NCBI GenBank assembly: GCA_028023455.1
Contig: JAQFVV010012394.1
Coordinates: 24,134,900 to 24,198,899, forward strand
Direction: 5' to 3'
Origin: Epiperipatus broadwayi
Taxonomy: Eukaryota > Onychophora > Udeonychophora > Euonychophora > Peripatidae
Length of the DNA stretch: 64,000 bases
Shown in pieces: positions 1-13,379 of this stretch. Under the pieces are notes generated by a model. The model did no database searches. It had not been told where the DNA came from and saw only the letters and a program-made list of their open reading frames with translations. A program made the translations under genes and the position numbers. The first letter of the stretch is position 1; each line of letters begins with the position of its first letter.

Positions 1-179
1 AAAGTACAAATTCATGCATCACTTTCAAAATGTAATTTTACTAAAGAAATTATTTAAAAGTTTGTTATCATATATAACTTTACTCACCACAGCTGTATAT
101 ATTTTTATTTGTTCTTCTCTGCCTTTAGATATGTCAGCATATATATAATTATTCATTTAGCAAGCTGGTTCTTTTGATA

Positions 180-640
180 CATTAGAAAAATATAATCCAG
201 GTTTGCTGTCATCAACAGATAAACTTATGCAATCCATGTATAATGTTGGTCTCCCATCTATATAGAACTATTCCAGGCAATCAGCTGTCTTGGTTTGATA
301 GATTTCAGGCTATGAATCTCAGCATAAAAAAGTGGGTCATTTTCTCTATGTGAATTCAAATCCTGCTAAGGAAAACAGTCTACTATCTTGCCTTCAACTA
401 TATCAGTTTATGGTAACTGGACTGCCAACTCTCTGCTACAGCCAACAACAAACTGCAGCTATCCATTTTGGTCAACTAATTGCTGCCACTTAAAAATTTT
501 TCAGTAGCCAAGCTGTTCTGTTCAGCTCTTACAAAAAACTACAATCCAAACTGCTCTTGTCAAAAATCACTATCGAGACTGGAGCAAATTTGTTATCAGC
601 CTTTTTATAGACTCATCTAAGGTGATAACAGCAGCTTGAT
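180..640. other. Unidentified stretch less AT-rich than its surroundings
   Basis: This block is visibly richer in G and C than its flanks and reads like an old repeat or mobile-element relic. All six frames are broken by stops and I recognise no domain. The first 180 bases hold nothing that I can assign. Confidence 0.3.
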
Positions 641-1018
641 TAAAAACAGAGTTTTTATTTTTATCTCGCTAATCCCTTTGAAAACATATACATGTTTTTA
701 CTTAGGGGATTTTTAATAGATAAAAATTTTGTTTAATTAATTAAAATTTCAAAAATACAATAGGGTGTTTTTTAAATTTCAAAATCAGAGTAATAATTAA
801 TAATAATGCAATATTTATATTTATTCAGACCTTTTTAAAATATTAATTTCATAATGAAATTTTACTTGAAGCCCAGAGTTATTTAACCCTTTATTTATTA
901 CTATTTTATTTTAGGAAATGTAGAAAAATGTCTACAAAAGTTTATGTCTGTGTTTATTTCTACTTTTCCTTTACTTTATATAAATATGAACACACACTAT
1001 ATCATTATGGGTGTACCA

Positions 1019-1034
1019 TGTAACCTAACCGGTT

Positions 1035-1111
<77 letters not shown>
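1019..1111. repeat. Small TGT...ACA hairpin followed by (TA)37 microsatellite
   Basis: Bases 1019-1037 form a palindrome with seven-base arms, TGTAACC and GGTTACA, around a five-base loop. A pure TA tract of about 74 bases follows directly. At least four other places in the window show the same design of hairpin ending in ACA and then ATATAT (near 9.0, 10.76, 57.87 and 62.86 kb). Confidence 0.85.
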
Positions 1112-1113
<2 letters not shown>

Positions 1114-2429
1114 TAATACTGCTTATTTGTTAATGTTATGTGCTGATTGATTTCCTTTATAATTGATTTCCTTTATAAATCTATGTTTTTCTAAACTTTC
1201 CCTTTGTTACATTCATCTTCCATTTGTACCTGCTACAAAATAATGGGTAACTACACTGGCATAAAATGATTATATAATTTTAATATATATACCTATGTGT
1301 ATAGAAAAAGAGAAAGAGAAATGCTAGTGCTAATTACCTACATCCTTTATATAAATATTTTATTGAAACAAGAATGTTTAATTAAAAAATCAATTAAGTT
1401 TTTACTAGCTGGAAAAGAAGATGAGATTTCAGAATACATCCTCATCTAATCTCTATAATAAAATAGAAATTAAATTTATATGTATTTCGAAAGAGACAGA
1501 TTAATCTAGAGTTTTTAAATATAAATATCTACACCCATTTTCACTAATATTAAATCCATACAATAAAATAATCAATTACTTAATTTAACAGTGTCTGACT
1601 TTATTAATATTAATTTCTGGAAAATACTTGAATAAGATTGAATTTGAGCCAGACATCGATCAAATTTAATTTTGATATAAAACCGTTGTAAATAATAAAC
1701 TATATTCAAATACTTGTGACTATATTTATACAGACCAAACGCATACTTAGTGTAATTAAATATAATCATCATATTTTCTGATAGTTATCATATCCACTAT
1801 AACAGTCTGGGTATCTATTCTAAACACTTTACTGGATCTTTTTTTAAGTTTAAATCCAGTTTCCAATTTTTCTTCGTTTTTATAATTGCTTTTTATTTGT
1901 TTCACATGTTTTTTAAATGATTAATAAGTTTGTATTTTATTTCACATTATTCAAGCACTGTTAAAGTCATCTTGCTTTTACTAACATTTTAATAGCCAAC
2001 AGAATACAGATATAAATTTATTTTATGGCTTAAAGTTAAATGTGGAAGAAGAAGAAGAATAACGAATATATGCTTATCTTTTTTCTATTGCATTTTTTTA
2101 TCTGTTAACTATTGTTCTATGTGTGGTTCTTGACTTATTTTTCAATATACATGATCCAGAAATAATTCAAAAATGTTCATCTCGTCTTCTTAGAATTTTA
2201 CTTTAGTTTTAACACGAATATACAAATGCCTGTGAGTTTACTCTAATCATTGAATTAACATAATATTTTTGCTGATTGACATTATAATGCATATAACCTC
2301 TGAGTCTGAGCCACCATTGGCTGGCTATTTATTTGAAAATATGAATGACTCAGACACATACTCTTTTTTAATGATGAAAATAAAAGTTAACTTGTCTCAT
2401 TATGTCACTTATAGTCAGAACTAATCTTA

Positions 2430-2665
2430 CTTTCAATCCAAACATCCAGGATGTCTTCTCAAAAGACATGATTTGTATTATTGATAACATGAATAGTAGG
2501 ATCTTTAGAGATTGATTGTTAGTCACCATGCAATATTCTTGTATTTATGGTAACATGAAAATCTTGCTTTATCTATTTCTATAAGTTGGGTATTAGTCTT
2601 TACTATTTGATTTCTACATTTAATAAATACATCAAGCACATTTTCCTGAAGAGGTTTCATTAATT
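2430..2665 (-). pseudogene. Coding-like relic, unidentified
   Basis: On the minus strand one frame reads a coding-like stretch containing KPLQENVLDVFIKCRNQ and then IEIDKARFSCYHKYKN, before stops at about 2530 and 2510. The amino-acid mix suggests a former protein, perhaps from a mobile element. I recognise no family. A good donor-like site, GTAAGATT, lies at its low-coordinate end near 2424, but the stops argue against a working exon. Confidence 0.25.
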
Positions 2666-4187
2666 CAAATCTGTGATGGAATATTCTTTGATGTATTTAA
2701 TGAATGATGTTACAGATAAGACCATGATGAAACAAAAGAAAAATTCCATATATTACACAGACATCTGCTATGTTATTGTTTCCTTTTTACTTCAGAAAAG
2801 TACAAAAGTCACTGCTTCTCTAGATGAACTGAATAGTTTGGAAGCCATTAAGTATGCAATAACATTTTTCTAAACTGCCTTTTAAAATTTATTTCTTTTC
2901 TGCATCAAAGTAAACCATCATTTGAACCAAGATTATTAGCATTTCATATGAAGAATAACACTGTGGCAACAAATTTCTAATGCAGTTTTTTGACTAGTTA
3001 TTATCTTATCATAGAAATATTTGAAAAACTTCATTATTTTAAAAAATGAGATACAATTCAGGAAGTTCAAAACTTTCCTAGCATAAAGATAACTTAGTAT
3101 TCTGTAATCATGAAAGTTAAATGAACAATACTAAAATTTATTTAAACATTATTTTTTTAAAAAAAAAACTAAAAAATGTAATAAAACACTATAAATAAAC
3201 AAATTTTATTTGTACACTTCTTGATAAAATAACATTTTAACAATAAATGAAGAAAAAAAAATTTTTTAGGTTATTTTTAAAATGTAAAAAAAGGATTTAT
3301 TTATTCAAATACATGAAAATGTTTTATTTTTATATTTTATTTTGTGTTGTAGTTTTAAAGTATTTAACACACATATTTTATATATGTAAAGCTAGTTGAA
3401 TTTTGAAATGATTCATTTGTTATTCCAGTATTATTTTATGACCCTGAAATAATGCTTTAAATAATTGACTAAATATTAAATGGAATCTATTTACCTTTAT
3501 TGCAAAAAGTACATAAATTGAAGAACACATTTCTCATATACAAGTGCTCTAAACCAGTTTTTACAATGAGATGAAAAATTCTTTTTTGAGATTGCTATAA
3601 AACCGATATAAGTTTTTCATGCTTCTTCTTCGATTTTTATTAACAAATATTATACTTTTAAGCAAATCAGTGTGAAGGAAATTGATTCTAAACAACAGAA
3701 AATAGAATGTAAATGTGTTTTATAGATTTTTATGTTAGTAAATTGGTATATATTACTGCACAATGAAATTTGTTTATATAATGCTTTTATTACTTTAAAA
3801 TATAAAGCAAATTAAAAAAAAAAACAATTTTTATGGTAAAGAAGATAACACGAAAATGTTTTTATGGCCATTTTTAACATGGCATTGTATTGTATTTTAT
3901 AACTGAGCAATCTTATTTTCTAAATACAATCTATTAATTATTCTATCTGAATTTTTCTCAGTTTGTATCTCTTTCAGTAATAATATAATTCTCATGAGTG
4001 TATGGCACCCCTAAATAATTGTAAAGATAAACATATTTTAAACCTAATATCAATTGATCAAAAGTTGATATTATATAACACGTTGTAGTAATTTTTAATT
4101 ATTGTAGATTGTCAAAGTAATTAGAATTTTTACTGAGTTTAATTATTTAATAATTATGTGAGGAAAAATGTTATAAATTTTAACATT

Positions 4188-4188
4188 A

Positions 4189-4219
<31 letters not shown>
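4188..4219. repeat. (TA)n(TG)n microsatellite
   Basis: A short TA run passes directly into about eleven TG repeats. It is a plain compound microsatellite. Confidence 0.9.
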
Positions 4220-4758
4220 CTCTGCACACAGATAAGAGCTATTCAATGTACTAAAATTATCAAAAGTTACCGCCAAGCGCTTTTGGGACAGTTTATTGTC
4301 CCATTTTCATGGCGACTTGTATTTGGTTAGGACCTGTAATGTTAATGCAAATTTTATGCAAATTCATATGCAGATGTTACATAGACCATGTGGAATTGTG
4401 AAAAAAATGTCATGCCATATGTTGTTGTCATGGATAGTTTTTTCAATAAGTTTTCTTTATAAGTTTGATGTTACTTCTTTAAAAATTAGTTAATAGCCTA
4501 TGTAAAATGGGGGGTTCTGCTAGGTAATGATTAAGCTATAAAGTAATGGCTACTCCAGTTCATGTAACAATTAAAGGTTCATTATTATTATTATTAATTA
4601 AACCAACATTTTGAGTTAATGAATGATAATAAAATACTTTAAAGTAAAGTAGACATATAATATTTATTTCTTATAATTTTTATACCTATTTTGATGATAT
4701 TTTAATTTTAAATTGTGTCAAGAGCTAATAATAAGAATGAAACAAATAACTTACATAC

Positions 4759-4875
4759 CATTCTCAAATCTTCAAGACATTGTTTTTCCAAAGTTTCCTT
4801 TTTAAACCTATTTTCATTGATGGAAGCCATTTCCTGGGGGTTTCTTATAAATTGATTAACATCATCAGCAAGATT
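4759..4875 (-). CDS. Exon of an unidentified host gene (candidate exon E)
   Basis: A 117-base exon encoding 39 residues in phase 0. On the minus strand it is preceded by TTTGTATTTAG and followed by GTATGTAAG, both good animal splice signals. The other two frames contain stops. The peptide is charged and helical (NLADDVNQFIRN at its start, KKETLEKQCLEDLRM at its end), so a coiled-coil or helical-bundle protein is likely. Its phase fits the exon at 50621-50716, which also ends in phase 0. The 46-kb gap means membership of the same gene is an inference. I do not recognise the protein family. Confidence 0.65.
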
Positions 4876-5539
4876 CTAAATACAAATAAATAGCATTAGA
4901 CTAATATGTATTAGCATATGTAAAACATTTACTGTTAATTTTTATGTAATGTATATTGCATAAAGTTAAAATAGAATAAAGCAAAGTGTGGTTATTTATT
5001 AAGATGACGTTCTTTTTTTATTTTGATATACAAGTTAGTATGAATAGATCTGGTGAAATTTTTTGTGAATTTAATATGCAATTTGAGTTATTGTGTTATA
5101 TGTGGCTATGTTTAATTAAAGCTATTTGTTATTTGTTGCTATTTTGTAATTCATTTGATAATTTATGCAGTAGAATAAATGAATATTTGAAATGTGAACT
5201 AAAATATTATTATTTGGCTACTTTGATATAATACTTTACACTTTGGTTGAAAATGTAATGTTAATAACTTAATAATAATAACCATAATAAGCCAATGGTT
5301 AGGAATTCTCTAATTTATCTTCAACTATTTTACCATGAAGACACTTGATTATATAATTGAAAAAAGATAGAAGGCAATACTAATTATTTGTACTTATATT
5401 GTGATTACTTCCATTATCTAATATTAAATAGTGAATATTATTAGAAAAAAAATTTCAAACTTTAAATTATTTTTCCAATTACATTCAATGGTTAGTAATG
5501 TCACACATGTTAGCGTATATATATAATTTTGACTGGTAT

Positions 5540-5670
5540 TATTCTCTTCCATTCTTTAGATCTTCGTGGTGAACAATGACAGTATTAGCATGGGATTCAA
5601 ACATAATCCTTTAGGTTTTTGAATATTAAATTCAAAACAAAAGTTCTAACCAACTGAACCATTCTTTCAT
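5540..5670 (-). repeat. tRNA-derived SINE or tRNA-like sequence
   Basis: On the minus strand TGGTTCAGTTGGTTAGAAC (about 5644-5662) resembles an RNA polymerase III A box. TGTTTGAATCC, about 45 bases further on (5590-5600), resembles a B box. The cloverleaf is not intact and the sequence runs on past the tRNA-like part, so I read a decayed tRNA-derived SINE rather than a tRNA gene. Confidence 0.55.
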
Positions 5671-6401
5671 AAACAACAATCAGTAGAAATTTCATTTATT
5701 TATCTGTGAGAATGAACTAATTTCTCCATTTTTTCTAATGGCAAAATTAATTTTGCTATCCAGACATTAAGTATCGTCATACTAGTTTGACTTATGGGGT
5801 TATCATTGTCATGTGGACAGCTCCTCTTAATTTTTTCTTTGTATCTTTTCTCTCTATTCAATATTTTCATATTTTCCCAAGCAAATATAAACTCATTAGT
5901 GCATATGTGGTCTGCTACTTTTGATATTAAAATTTACTCCAACAACTTTTAAAACACGATTTAATTATTTAAGAATTTATCAATTATTCTTACTTCTTAT
6001 TTCACTTTCTTTCCTCTGAATTTGGTAAACTTTTAGTTACAGCATTTGACTTTTAAAAATGTTTATAATTTAACTAAAAGACAAAGCAAAACTCCATTTT
6101 AGCATTTTAAATTTTAGTTTTAAACTCCTGTCTATTGTTATAGCTGCTATCTCTTTTGACAAGAAGAACAATTTTGTAAAAAGTTTCTATTTTTATATAA
6201 AATGCTGAGAATCTGAGAATCTCCTGAATGCTGATATTTTAAACAGTCTGTTTAAATTCATTTAGATTTTTATATGTATTGTTTAAATACATTTCATTTA
6301 TTACAAATAAAAAAAAATAAAATAATAAAATCAGTTTTATTTTCACACATGCTCACCCCAACTTAACCGCAGGCTATCTCTAAATCATTTATCTATAAAT
6401 T

Positions 6402-6490
6402 AATATTTAATTTTAAATTTAATATATATATATTATTAATATTTAATTTTAAATTTAATATATATATATTATATATATATATATATATAT
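6402..6490. repeat. Short tandem duplication with (TA)n tail
   Basis: A unit of about 41 bases containing TTAATTTTAAATTTAATATA is repeated once in direct orientation and then runs into a TA tract. Confidence 0.75.
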
Positions 6491-6523
6491 TACAGTTTAT
6501 TTAATCAAATAGTTTATACATAT

Positions 6524-6700
6524 TGTAATGGAATGTATTTTTACTCCATTATACCAATAATCAATTACCTGGGCCCCACAGTCTGTGGTGCCAAATGTAA
6601 TGGACAATATATCATATAAACATATTATACATCAAATGTAATGGAACATCAATATATGAGAAGAAAATAATGCTTCAAACATTGGATGATAAATGTAATG
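6524..6700. repeat. Cluster of TGTAATGG motifs with a small hairpin
   Basis: TGTAATGG occurs four times (about 6524, 6594, 6636 and 6691), roughly 40-70 bases apart. The first opens a hairpin with arms TAATGGA and TCCATTA. This might be a remnant of LTR ends (TG...CA) or a minor tandem repeat. No paired long repeats are visible. Confidence 0.45.
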
Positions 6701-6918
6701 GAATATATGTCATCTAAATGAATCCAATTGTTGAGAAAGCCTAATATAATAAATTGTATAATTTAAATGAAGAAAGATAAAATTATCCCAGTTATATTTA
6801 AATAAATTGTTTATATGCCTTCCAACTAGCTATACATGAAATAAATCTAAAATCATACAGAGCAATGAGATCTATCATTATAATTTATTCTCAAGGTTGA
6901 TATGACTAACTAATCATA

Positions 6919-6924
6919 TTTGTT

Positions 6925-6972
<48 letters not shown>

Positions 6973-6978
6973 AACAAA
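6919..6978. repeat. AT-cored palindrome
   Basis: Arms TTTGTTTCTG and CAGAAACAAA flank about 40 bases of pure AT repeat. The whole 60 bases are self-complementary and could extrude as a cruciform. Confidence 0.9.
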
Positions 6979-8978
6979 GGGAATTCTATTAAATTCAATA
7001 TACACATCTAATAAGTAAATTTATGTATATCTAAGCATATCAATGAACAATAATATGTGTAAGTAACCTAAAGACTAAATAATAAGTGAAATACGAAGTT
7101 ATCCTCTATTAAATTGTGAATTCAATAAATTTCATAATGACTCTGGCACTAAAAGAAAAATAAGAATAAAATATTAATACTCTTTCAAATAAATTACAAA
7201 GGCATTACTTATAAAACAAATAGTACAGCCTTTATTTCTATATTATGGTTTAATTTTAGGTAGTATCAATGTTTTAAATAAGTTTTAAATACAAACCCAA
7301 ATACAAAAAAATATACATATATATATTTTCTATAAGTATATATATTAAATAGATAAAGACATATTTGTGTTCAACAAGTATGCATTATTATAAACACAAA
7401 TCCATATTTATATTTTTTAAATATTCAAAATTAAAAATAAAAGTATATTATATCCAGCAAATATATAAATTATTGTTTAGGTCTGCATAAGAATTATTAT
7501 ATGAAGTTTAAAAAAAATGAAAATAGATAAATAAATAATAAAAAAATTTTATAATAAAATTTGCGAATATAAATTTTACTTATTAAAATATATATATAAC
7601 AACCCATATGCAACCCAAACGTATACACCATACTTTAAGATTTTAAATTACTTAAGTGTTAATTTTCACACTTGTTAAACGTTTGGTTTTTTTCAGAAAA
7701 CAAGACGCTTTCTAATTAAAACTAAAAGTAAAAAAATTGAATATCGATCTCAAAAATATATATATCATTTACATTAATAAAATTATTTACTACCTTTTGT
7801 TTTAAAGTTTAACTTGTACATTTTTCTGTCAAAAGTCAACTTGTTCCATTGTTTTTTATTTTTTTACATTTCTTTAATATTAGAATGCATTCTATCTAAA
7901 GTTAAATTGAAGAAATACCACATTAGAAAAAAATTATTGGTTTCCAAATGCACATATATACTTTATTTTTTTAAAGATATCTCTCCTTGAAAAACAAATA
8001 ATAATAATTGACATGTTGAATCCAATATATTATTTAATTTTAGTTACCTCCAGGTTATTATTAGATTGACCATTATAGATTCCAGATAGCTATATCAAAT
8101 TTAGGCTTCAGACGCACGGTGAAATTCATGTGTTGAAATTTGCCTAGTTTTTTCTTTTTAAATTGCCTTGGGATATGAAAAGAAATGGTGCAGCTCCCTG
8201 GTTGCGATATATATATATATATTAGCCGATCATGGTTTATGTTTTTACCGCAGTTATTTATCTTATTCAATTATTCTCAAGAATGGCAATTCCAAAGAAA
8301 CAAAATACAACTAATTTTATCCTTCAGTTTGTTTAATCACTATCTTAATGGCCTCTTTTGTTGCTGTTGTTCCACATGCGCCAGCAAATGCAGTTTTGAA
8401 AACCATTGTTACATATGTTTTTTTTAAACAATTAACATTCAATATATAAAAATATCAATCATATATTTAAAAAAAATATTAAATTGAAAATTTATTTGAC
8501 AGCTTTAAAAATATATATATACATAAATAATAATATTGCATTTTTTAATATTCACTACAAATAAAATAATCTTTTTTATAATCAACAATTTATATGTCTA
8601 TTTATCTATAATAATTAAATATTCACAGCGATGTACTATCAACATATAAATAAAATAATAAATTCAAACAACTATAACTAATAACCATAAACAATAATAA
8701 TAATAATACTCCATATATAAACATCAAATCAAAGAGTTTTTTTTTTAATAACAACAAATGATTTTTAAAATATAGGTACATTTATCGATATTTACAATAT
8801 ATATACAATATTACTTTCTAATATATTAATCATATTTTATTTTATAATAAAATAATCTATTGTGCATTATATGTATATATGTAATAAATAACAAACAAAT
8901 AATCTTCCCATTATTAATATAAATTCCAAATGGATTGGGTTCAATAAATAGGTTTGATCTTTTTAGGAATGTGTGCAT
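6979..8978. other. AT-rich intronic sequence, no gene seen
   Basis: Mostly simple AT-rich sequence. Around 8050-8400 it is less AT-rich and a minus-strand frame stays open for 65 codons, reading FTVRLKPKFDIAIWNL near its end, possibly an old element relic. I could not assign it. Confidence 0.4.
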
Positions 8979-9014
8979 TGTAAGCTACCCTTTACAATAT
9001 ATATATATATATTA
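8979..9014. repeat. TGT...ACA hairpin followed by (AT)n
   Basis: TGTAAGCTACCCTTTACA is followed at once by an ATATAT tract. It is nearly identical to the reverse complement of 57866-57882, also next to an AT tract, so these are two copies of one sequence. Confidence 0.75.
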
Positions 9015-10084
9015 AGATTACTATATTGAAACTATCATATAGTAATTAGATTATACAAGTAATAATTTAATTATTTGTATTAATATTTTCATCATTAAAA
9101 TGGTTATATGTAATTTATGATCATTAATACAAAAATATATAAATATATTTCATACCAATGTTAATCATCTATCTAACTATAATAAACAATGGTTATTAAA
9201 CTATTTGAATTAGTATAAACAAAGTAGTGTCATGTCCTAAAAAATATGTAAATTAAAGAATAATTTAATTTCTTATCTCTAAATTCATTCTGTTCCTTTA
9301 ATATATTTATATGCCTTTCCCATGTTAATATTCCTTATCCCATATCTAAATTTTTATTAAATATAAAAAATAAAAATATTTTAAATTATTAATCTTCTCT
9401 TCTTATTCATTTCTTCAATGAAATGAATTTATTGATAAAGGAAATGAGATTAATGTTCACCGATTGTAATTTTTAAAAATGGTATTTATAAAAGTTAATG
9501 CAATAGTCCTAGATGTTCCAGGAATTCATGAATAAAAGATTTGAAGTTGATGTTTGCTTTTCTCCTTGTATATAGACAGCACCTTCTTTTATACACAGTT
9601 CTTTTATTAGCAATTAAAATTCTATTTTGAAGATATAGCTTATATATAGTTTTAAAAGCATTTGGAAAAAGTTGTTATATATATATTATTAGACAAGCAT
9701 ATTTTATATATCCTACAATAAAATTGATGTTGTATTCACTTTGCATTTTTTATAATATAAAGTTCATTAATTTAATTTACTTGCAGTTTTTGTAAAATGT
9801 TTTTTTAAAATGCTCTTTATATTTAGAACTCCAACTAGAATGATCTTCATAGAATATAAAAATATATTGAAATTAAGTAATTTAAAAATTACTTTTCTTT
9901 AAGAAATATTAAAAATGTCTTTTAATAAGTTTTTTTGTTAAATCGTTCAAAAATATGGATTTTATCCTATACACTGTTCTTTAAATCAAACACAGTATAA
10001 GTCCTTAAACCACTAAACATCTTATGATCACCATCATTTATAGTAGCACATAATTGTTATTAAACAAGGCAAAACTCCATACAG

Positions 10085-10300
10085 TAGTGCCACCCTGTGT
10101 CAACCAGTAATCAATGGATGCCAGAAGGCAGGTGCATAAAATCCCTATCTAGTGCATACTCATCCAATATCCCCAGACTAGTTTCTGGCATGTGACCTTT
10201 ATCAGTGAGGAGCCTTGGATCTGAGAGCACTGCACCTAGATCTTAGGATCTAATGCTGTAGGATGCTGGAGGGTTGCATTATATGCTAAGATCTAGGTGC
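10085..10300 (+). repeat. Dispersed repeat family, copy 1
   Basis: This sequence is recognisably related to 12955-13145 in the same orientation and 13380-13580 in the opposite one. Shared landmarks in order are GTGCATA...ATCCCTATCTA, CATCCAATAT, TTTCT(A/G)GC, GGATCTGA(G/A)AGCACTGCACCT and ATCTAATGC. There is no open frame. It may be a SINE or a short non-autonomous element. Divergence is high, so it is old. Confidence 0.7.
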
Positions 10301-10384
10301 AGAACTAAAGAACACTTGCTATTATTAAAACATGTTCAGAAATTGAAAGAAAACTGCATAGTAGATAATAATATTTCAACATCT

Positions 10385-10575
10385 GTTTTTTACGACCATA
10401 ATAAATCATGTATTTATGGTTTTGACTTCAATTTTGACAGTGTATAAATATTGCAAATTGAAAAAAATAACAATAAAAGAAAAATAAAGGAAGCTATGCT
10501 AATATACAAATATAAACATGACTTGATTAACAGGCAAGCAGCAAACATTAAGATCATGGAATTGTGAAAAAGTTA
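10385..10575 (+). pseudogene. Penelope-like element fragment, end of the GIY-YIG endonuclease
   Basis: The forward frame reads FYDHNKSCIYGF, then KRKIKEAMLI, then INRQAANIKIMEL with one stop in between. It lines up with the end of the endonuclease frame of the element at 27.5-28.4 kb (FDHEKTCKYKF ... KRKIKEAIFI ... QASNIKI). It is therefore a 3' scrap of a related but distinct Penelope-like copy. The catalytic part of the endonuclease is absent. Confidence 0.65.
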
Positions 10576-10738
10576 GCATTTCAAAGCTTTAGTTGAAACA
10601 GATTACTGGGATAATCGAATGCGCTCCTAAGTGGATAAAATATTTTTTAATTATTACGTTACTGTATTTACAAATATTCAGTTATATAATTACGTATATT
10701 GCTTTAAAAATACAGATATCGAATCATAATATTATTAC

Positions 10739-10778
10739 ATATACATATATATATTGTAATGGCACACATGCCGTTACA
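10739..10778. repeat. (TA)n followed by TGT...ACA hairpin
   Basis: An AT tract leads into a 24-base hairpin, TGTAATGGC ... GCCGTTACA, with nine-base arms and one mismatch. Read on the minus strand, it follows the same order of hairpin, ACA and ATATAT as the other members. Confidence 0.75.
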
Positions 10779-12954
10779 TTTAAAAAAAAAGTTAAAATAT
10801 AAATGTTCACAAATAAAAGTTAGAATTAAAAATTGAAAAGTAAAAGTTTGCAAAAACGTATATATATATAAATCGCGCAAATGGAAAATTTTTAAAAGAA
10901 AACTTTATTTTTAAAAAAAAGTATTTTAAAACCAAATTTTAAGCAAAAACTTAAAGATTTAAAGATAAAAATATATCTTTAAGAATATACAATAATTAAA
11001 TTACTGTCTGTTGTGTTAAAACTCAAAATGGAAATGATTGTTGGTTTTAATTTATCCAAAGTAAGCGAGCCCTTGAGGCAAATTTATAATGGAAGGTCAG
11101 ATAAGAGATATAAAAATTTTTGCATTACCAGCTTGTGGAAGGTCAACCAACACTGGGACCCTGATGAAGACCACTGGAACAGGAAATCATGTTTGGTTAA
11201 TCCAGAGGATTAGTATAAAAAGAAAAATATTCAAATTAAGAATAGTTCCAGCTTGATTTTTGATGAGGAGAGTGAAAAGACACACTTTTCACCCTCTTAC
11301 TAATTTCAAATGAAGTGACTGTTGAAATATGAATGACACTATTCATGGGAATTGGCACAATGAACTGGGAGCTCAAATAATGAAAAGTATAAACTATGAA
11401 TTCTAATTATTATAAACTTTTACTAAATGAATTTTTAATCATTTATTAACAATTAAGGCCTAACCAAGTTTAAATCGTGAACTCTTATCTGACCAACCTG
11501 AAAGGTTAAATCAGTTATTAATCTTTATTTTTATATCTTTTTATATACATTTGCCAATTCAATTATTTACATTTTCTTTATTAATGAAATAAAAAAAATG
11601 TATTAAATTTTAAGTTGGGTGTAGATAGCCGCATAGATTCATTTTTGTTGATTATGTCTTAATATTTTATATGTGAAATATATATATATATATATCAGTA
11701 AATACATCATGCCGAGTGTCTAAACATATTTACTGGTATATATTTTAAGTTGTTGCCAATGCAACACCTTACAATGAGTGTCATCGGGATTTACTTTATT
11801 GTAAATTTTTTCTAGCAATTTTCAATTAATAACTTTATATTTTAATCATTTATGTTTATTTTAAAGGGTTTTTTCAGGCTATTTGTCTCATAGTTAAGTT
11901 GATGCTAGTAGAGAGATATATGGGTGTTTATATTAATGCAATGTGAAGTGTGTTAGCATACAGGGTAAAGCCCAGCTGAATGCTGACCCAAAGGTGTTGT
12001 CATTGTGTTGCAATAGATGCAGATATATTTGCTGCAACATTGACTTCCTTTAGCTCTATGGATAGGGACTATAAGTCAGCAGCTAAACCACTCTCCCCAA
12101 TATGTAGCATTTCTCTTTAAATATTTTATATACATGATTTATTTGCCAGAAGATGCACATTCCTGTACTGAATGAAGATCATGTTCTTCAAATAATATCA
12201 CATTGCAGATACACATTCATGTCAGCATGATTTTATGCTAGCATCTTCATACTGCATTGGTTGCATTTATATATCAGAAAGCAAGCATTGGTTTGGTTAT
12301 GAATTTTTAGTCTGAGATTGAATGATTGTTTTGAAAAACCTATCTACACACAATGTTTTTAAGTAAAAATATTATTAAAATGTCCATCTGTGCGGACATA
12401 CTCAAATAATTTAATTTTAAAATTAATAGTAAAGTCTAAATTTATTCCTCAATTTTAAATATTTATATATATGCATCAATAAATGTTTTTTTGTGTGTTA
12501 TTACTGGCATTTTTTTTTATCTTTTATTAAAACATAAGAATTTATATATTAAATCTTCGCATCTCCTTGAGCTAGTGGCAAGGGCTAATGGTATAATAAA
12601 ACATAAAATTGGATCTTAACAGTATATATCTCCCTACTATATAAATTTTCCAGGTTTGAATGGCCTGGTGGCATCCTTGTACAGCAGATATGGTAAGACT
12701 TGAATACACCCCAACCGTTATATATATATATTACTTTTTGTTATTATTTTATTAAAAGATATAATAATATTACTAACTTTTTTAATAGAAAATTGCCAAG
12801 GATCAAGGGTAGGTATTTCTTCTTCTGGTTGCCTAATCTACAAAATAAAATACAAAAAAAGCAAAAAAACAAAAAAACAAATTAGATACAAGATAAAAAA
12901 ATTACATATACATATAACATGTGTGTAAAAGAATTTATTTATAATAGCATTCTT
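10779..12954. other. AT-rich stretch with unassigned element-like patches
   Basis: Patches at 11.0-11.35 kb and 11.9-12.3 kb are less AT-rich and may be old insertions. A 66-codon forward frame at 11013 shows no motif. A short AT microsatellite lies near 11.68 kb. No gene can be supported. Confidence 0.4.
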
Positions 12955-13145
12955 TTGACAGAGCATTGTCACCTATTGCAAGCCTTATTAATCAATGGTT
13001 TCAAGAAGGTTTGTGCATACAATCCCTATCTACTCTCTATTCATTCAAAATTCTTAGCCTATATTCTAGCCTTGGTTTTTATGAGTGAGAGTTTTAAAGT
13101 TGAGAATACTGCACCTGGATCTTATAATCTAATGCCACACTTCCA
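12955..13145 (+). repeat. Dispersed repeat family, copy 2
   Basis: Same family and orientation as 10085-10300, sharing TTTGTGCATACAATCCCTATCTA and, after an intervening stretch, ATACTGCACCTGGATCTTAT. The open frame across it is incidental. Confidence 0.65.
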
Positions 13146-13379
13146 GAAATATACTTTTAAATATTTAAAAATAGTAATATTAGAATACAAGCAGATTTTA
13201 ATATAATTGGAAATTAGATGTAATTGTAGAGGATTTGAATAAATCTACAATTATATTTAAAAACTATAAAGCTAGAAGTCCAAGATGAAAATAAAAATAA
13301 TTTTTCAATCCAACTTTTATAGTAATATAGACATGAAGCTAGTTCAGCAACTGTACATTTTGGCATTTTTGTGGCTGAA

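Larger units (their letters stand above)
641..4180. other. AT-rich non-coding stretch
   Basis: Apart from the hairpin plus (TA)n tract near 1.0 kb and a weak coding-like relic at 2.4-2.7 kb, I see only AT-rich non-coding sequence with poly-A and poly-T runs. The short open frames here have biased composition and no recognisable motif. Confidence 0.5.

Noticed and set aside
944-1150. Open frame of 68 codons with a long Tyr-Ile repeat
   Set aside because: It is a translation of the (TA)n tract and its hairpin, not a gene.
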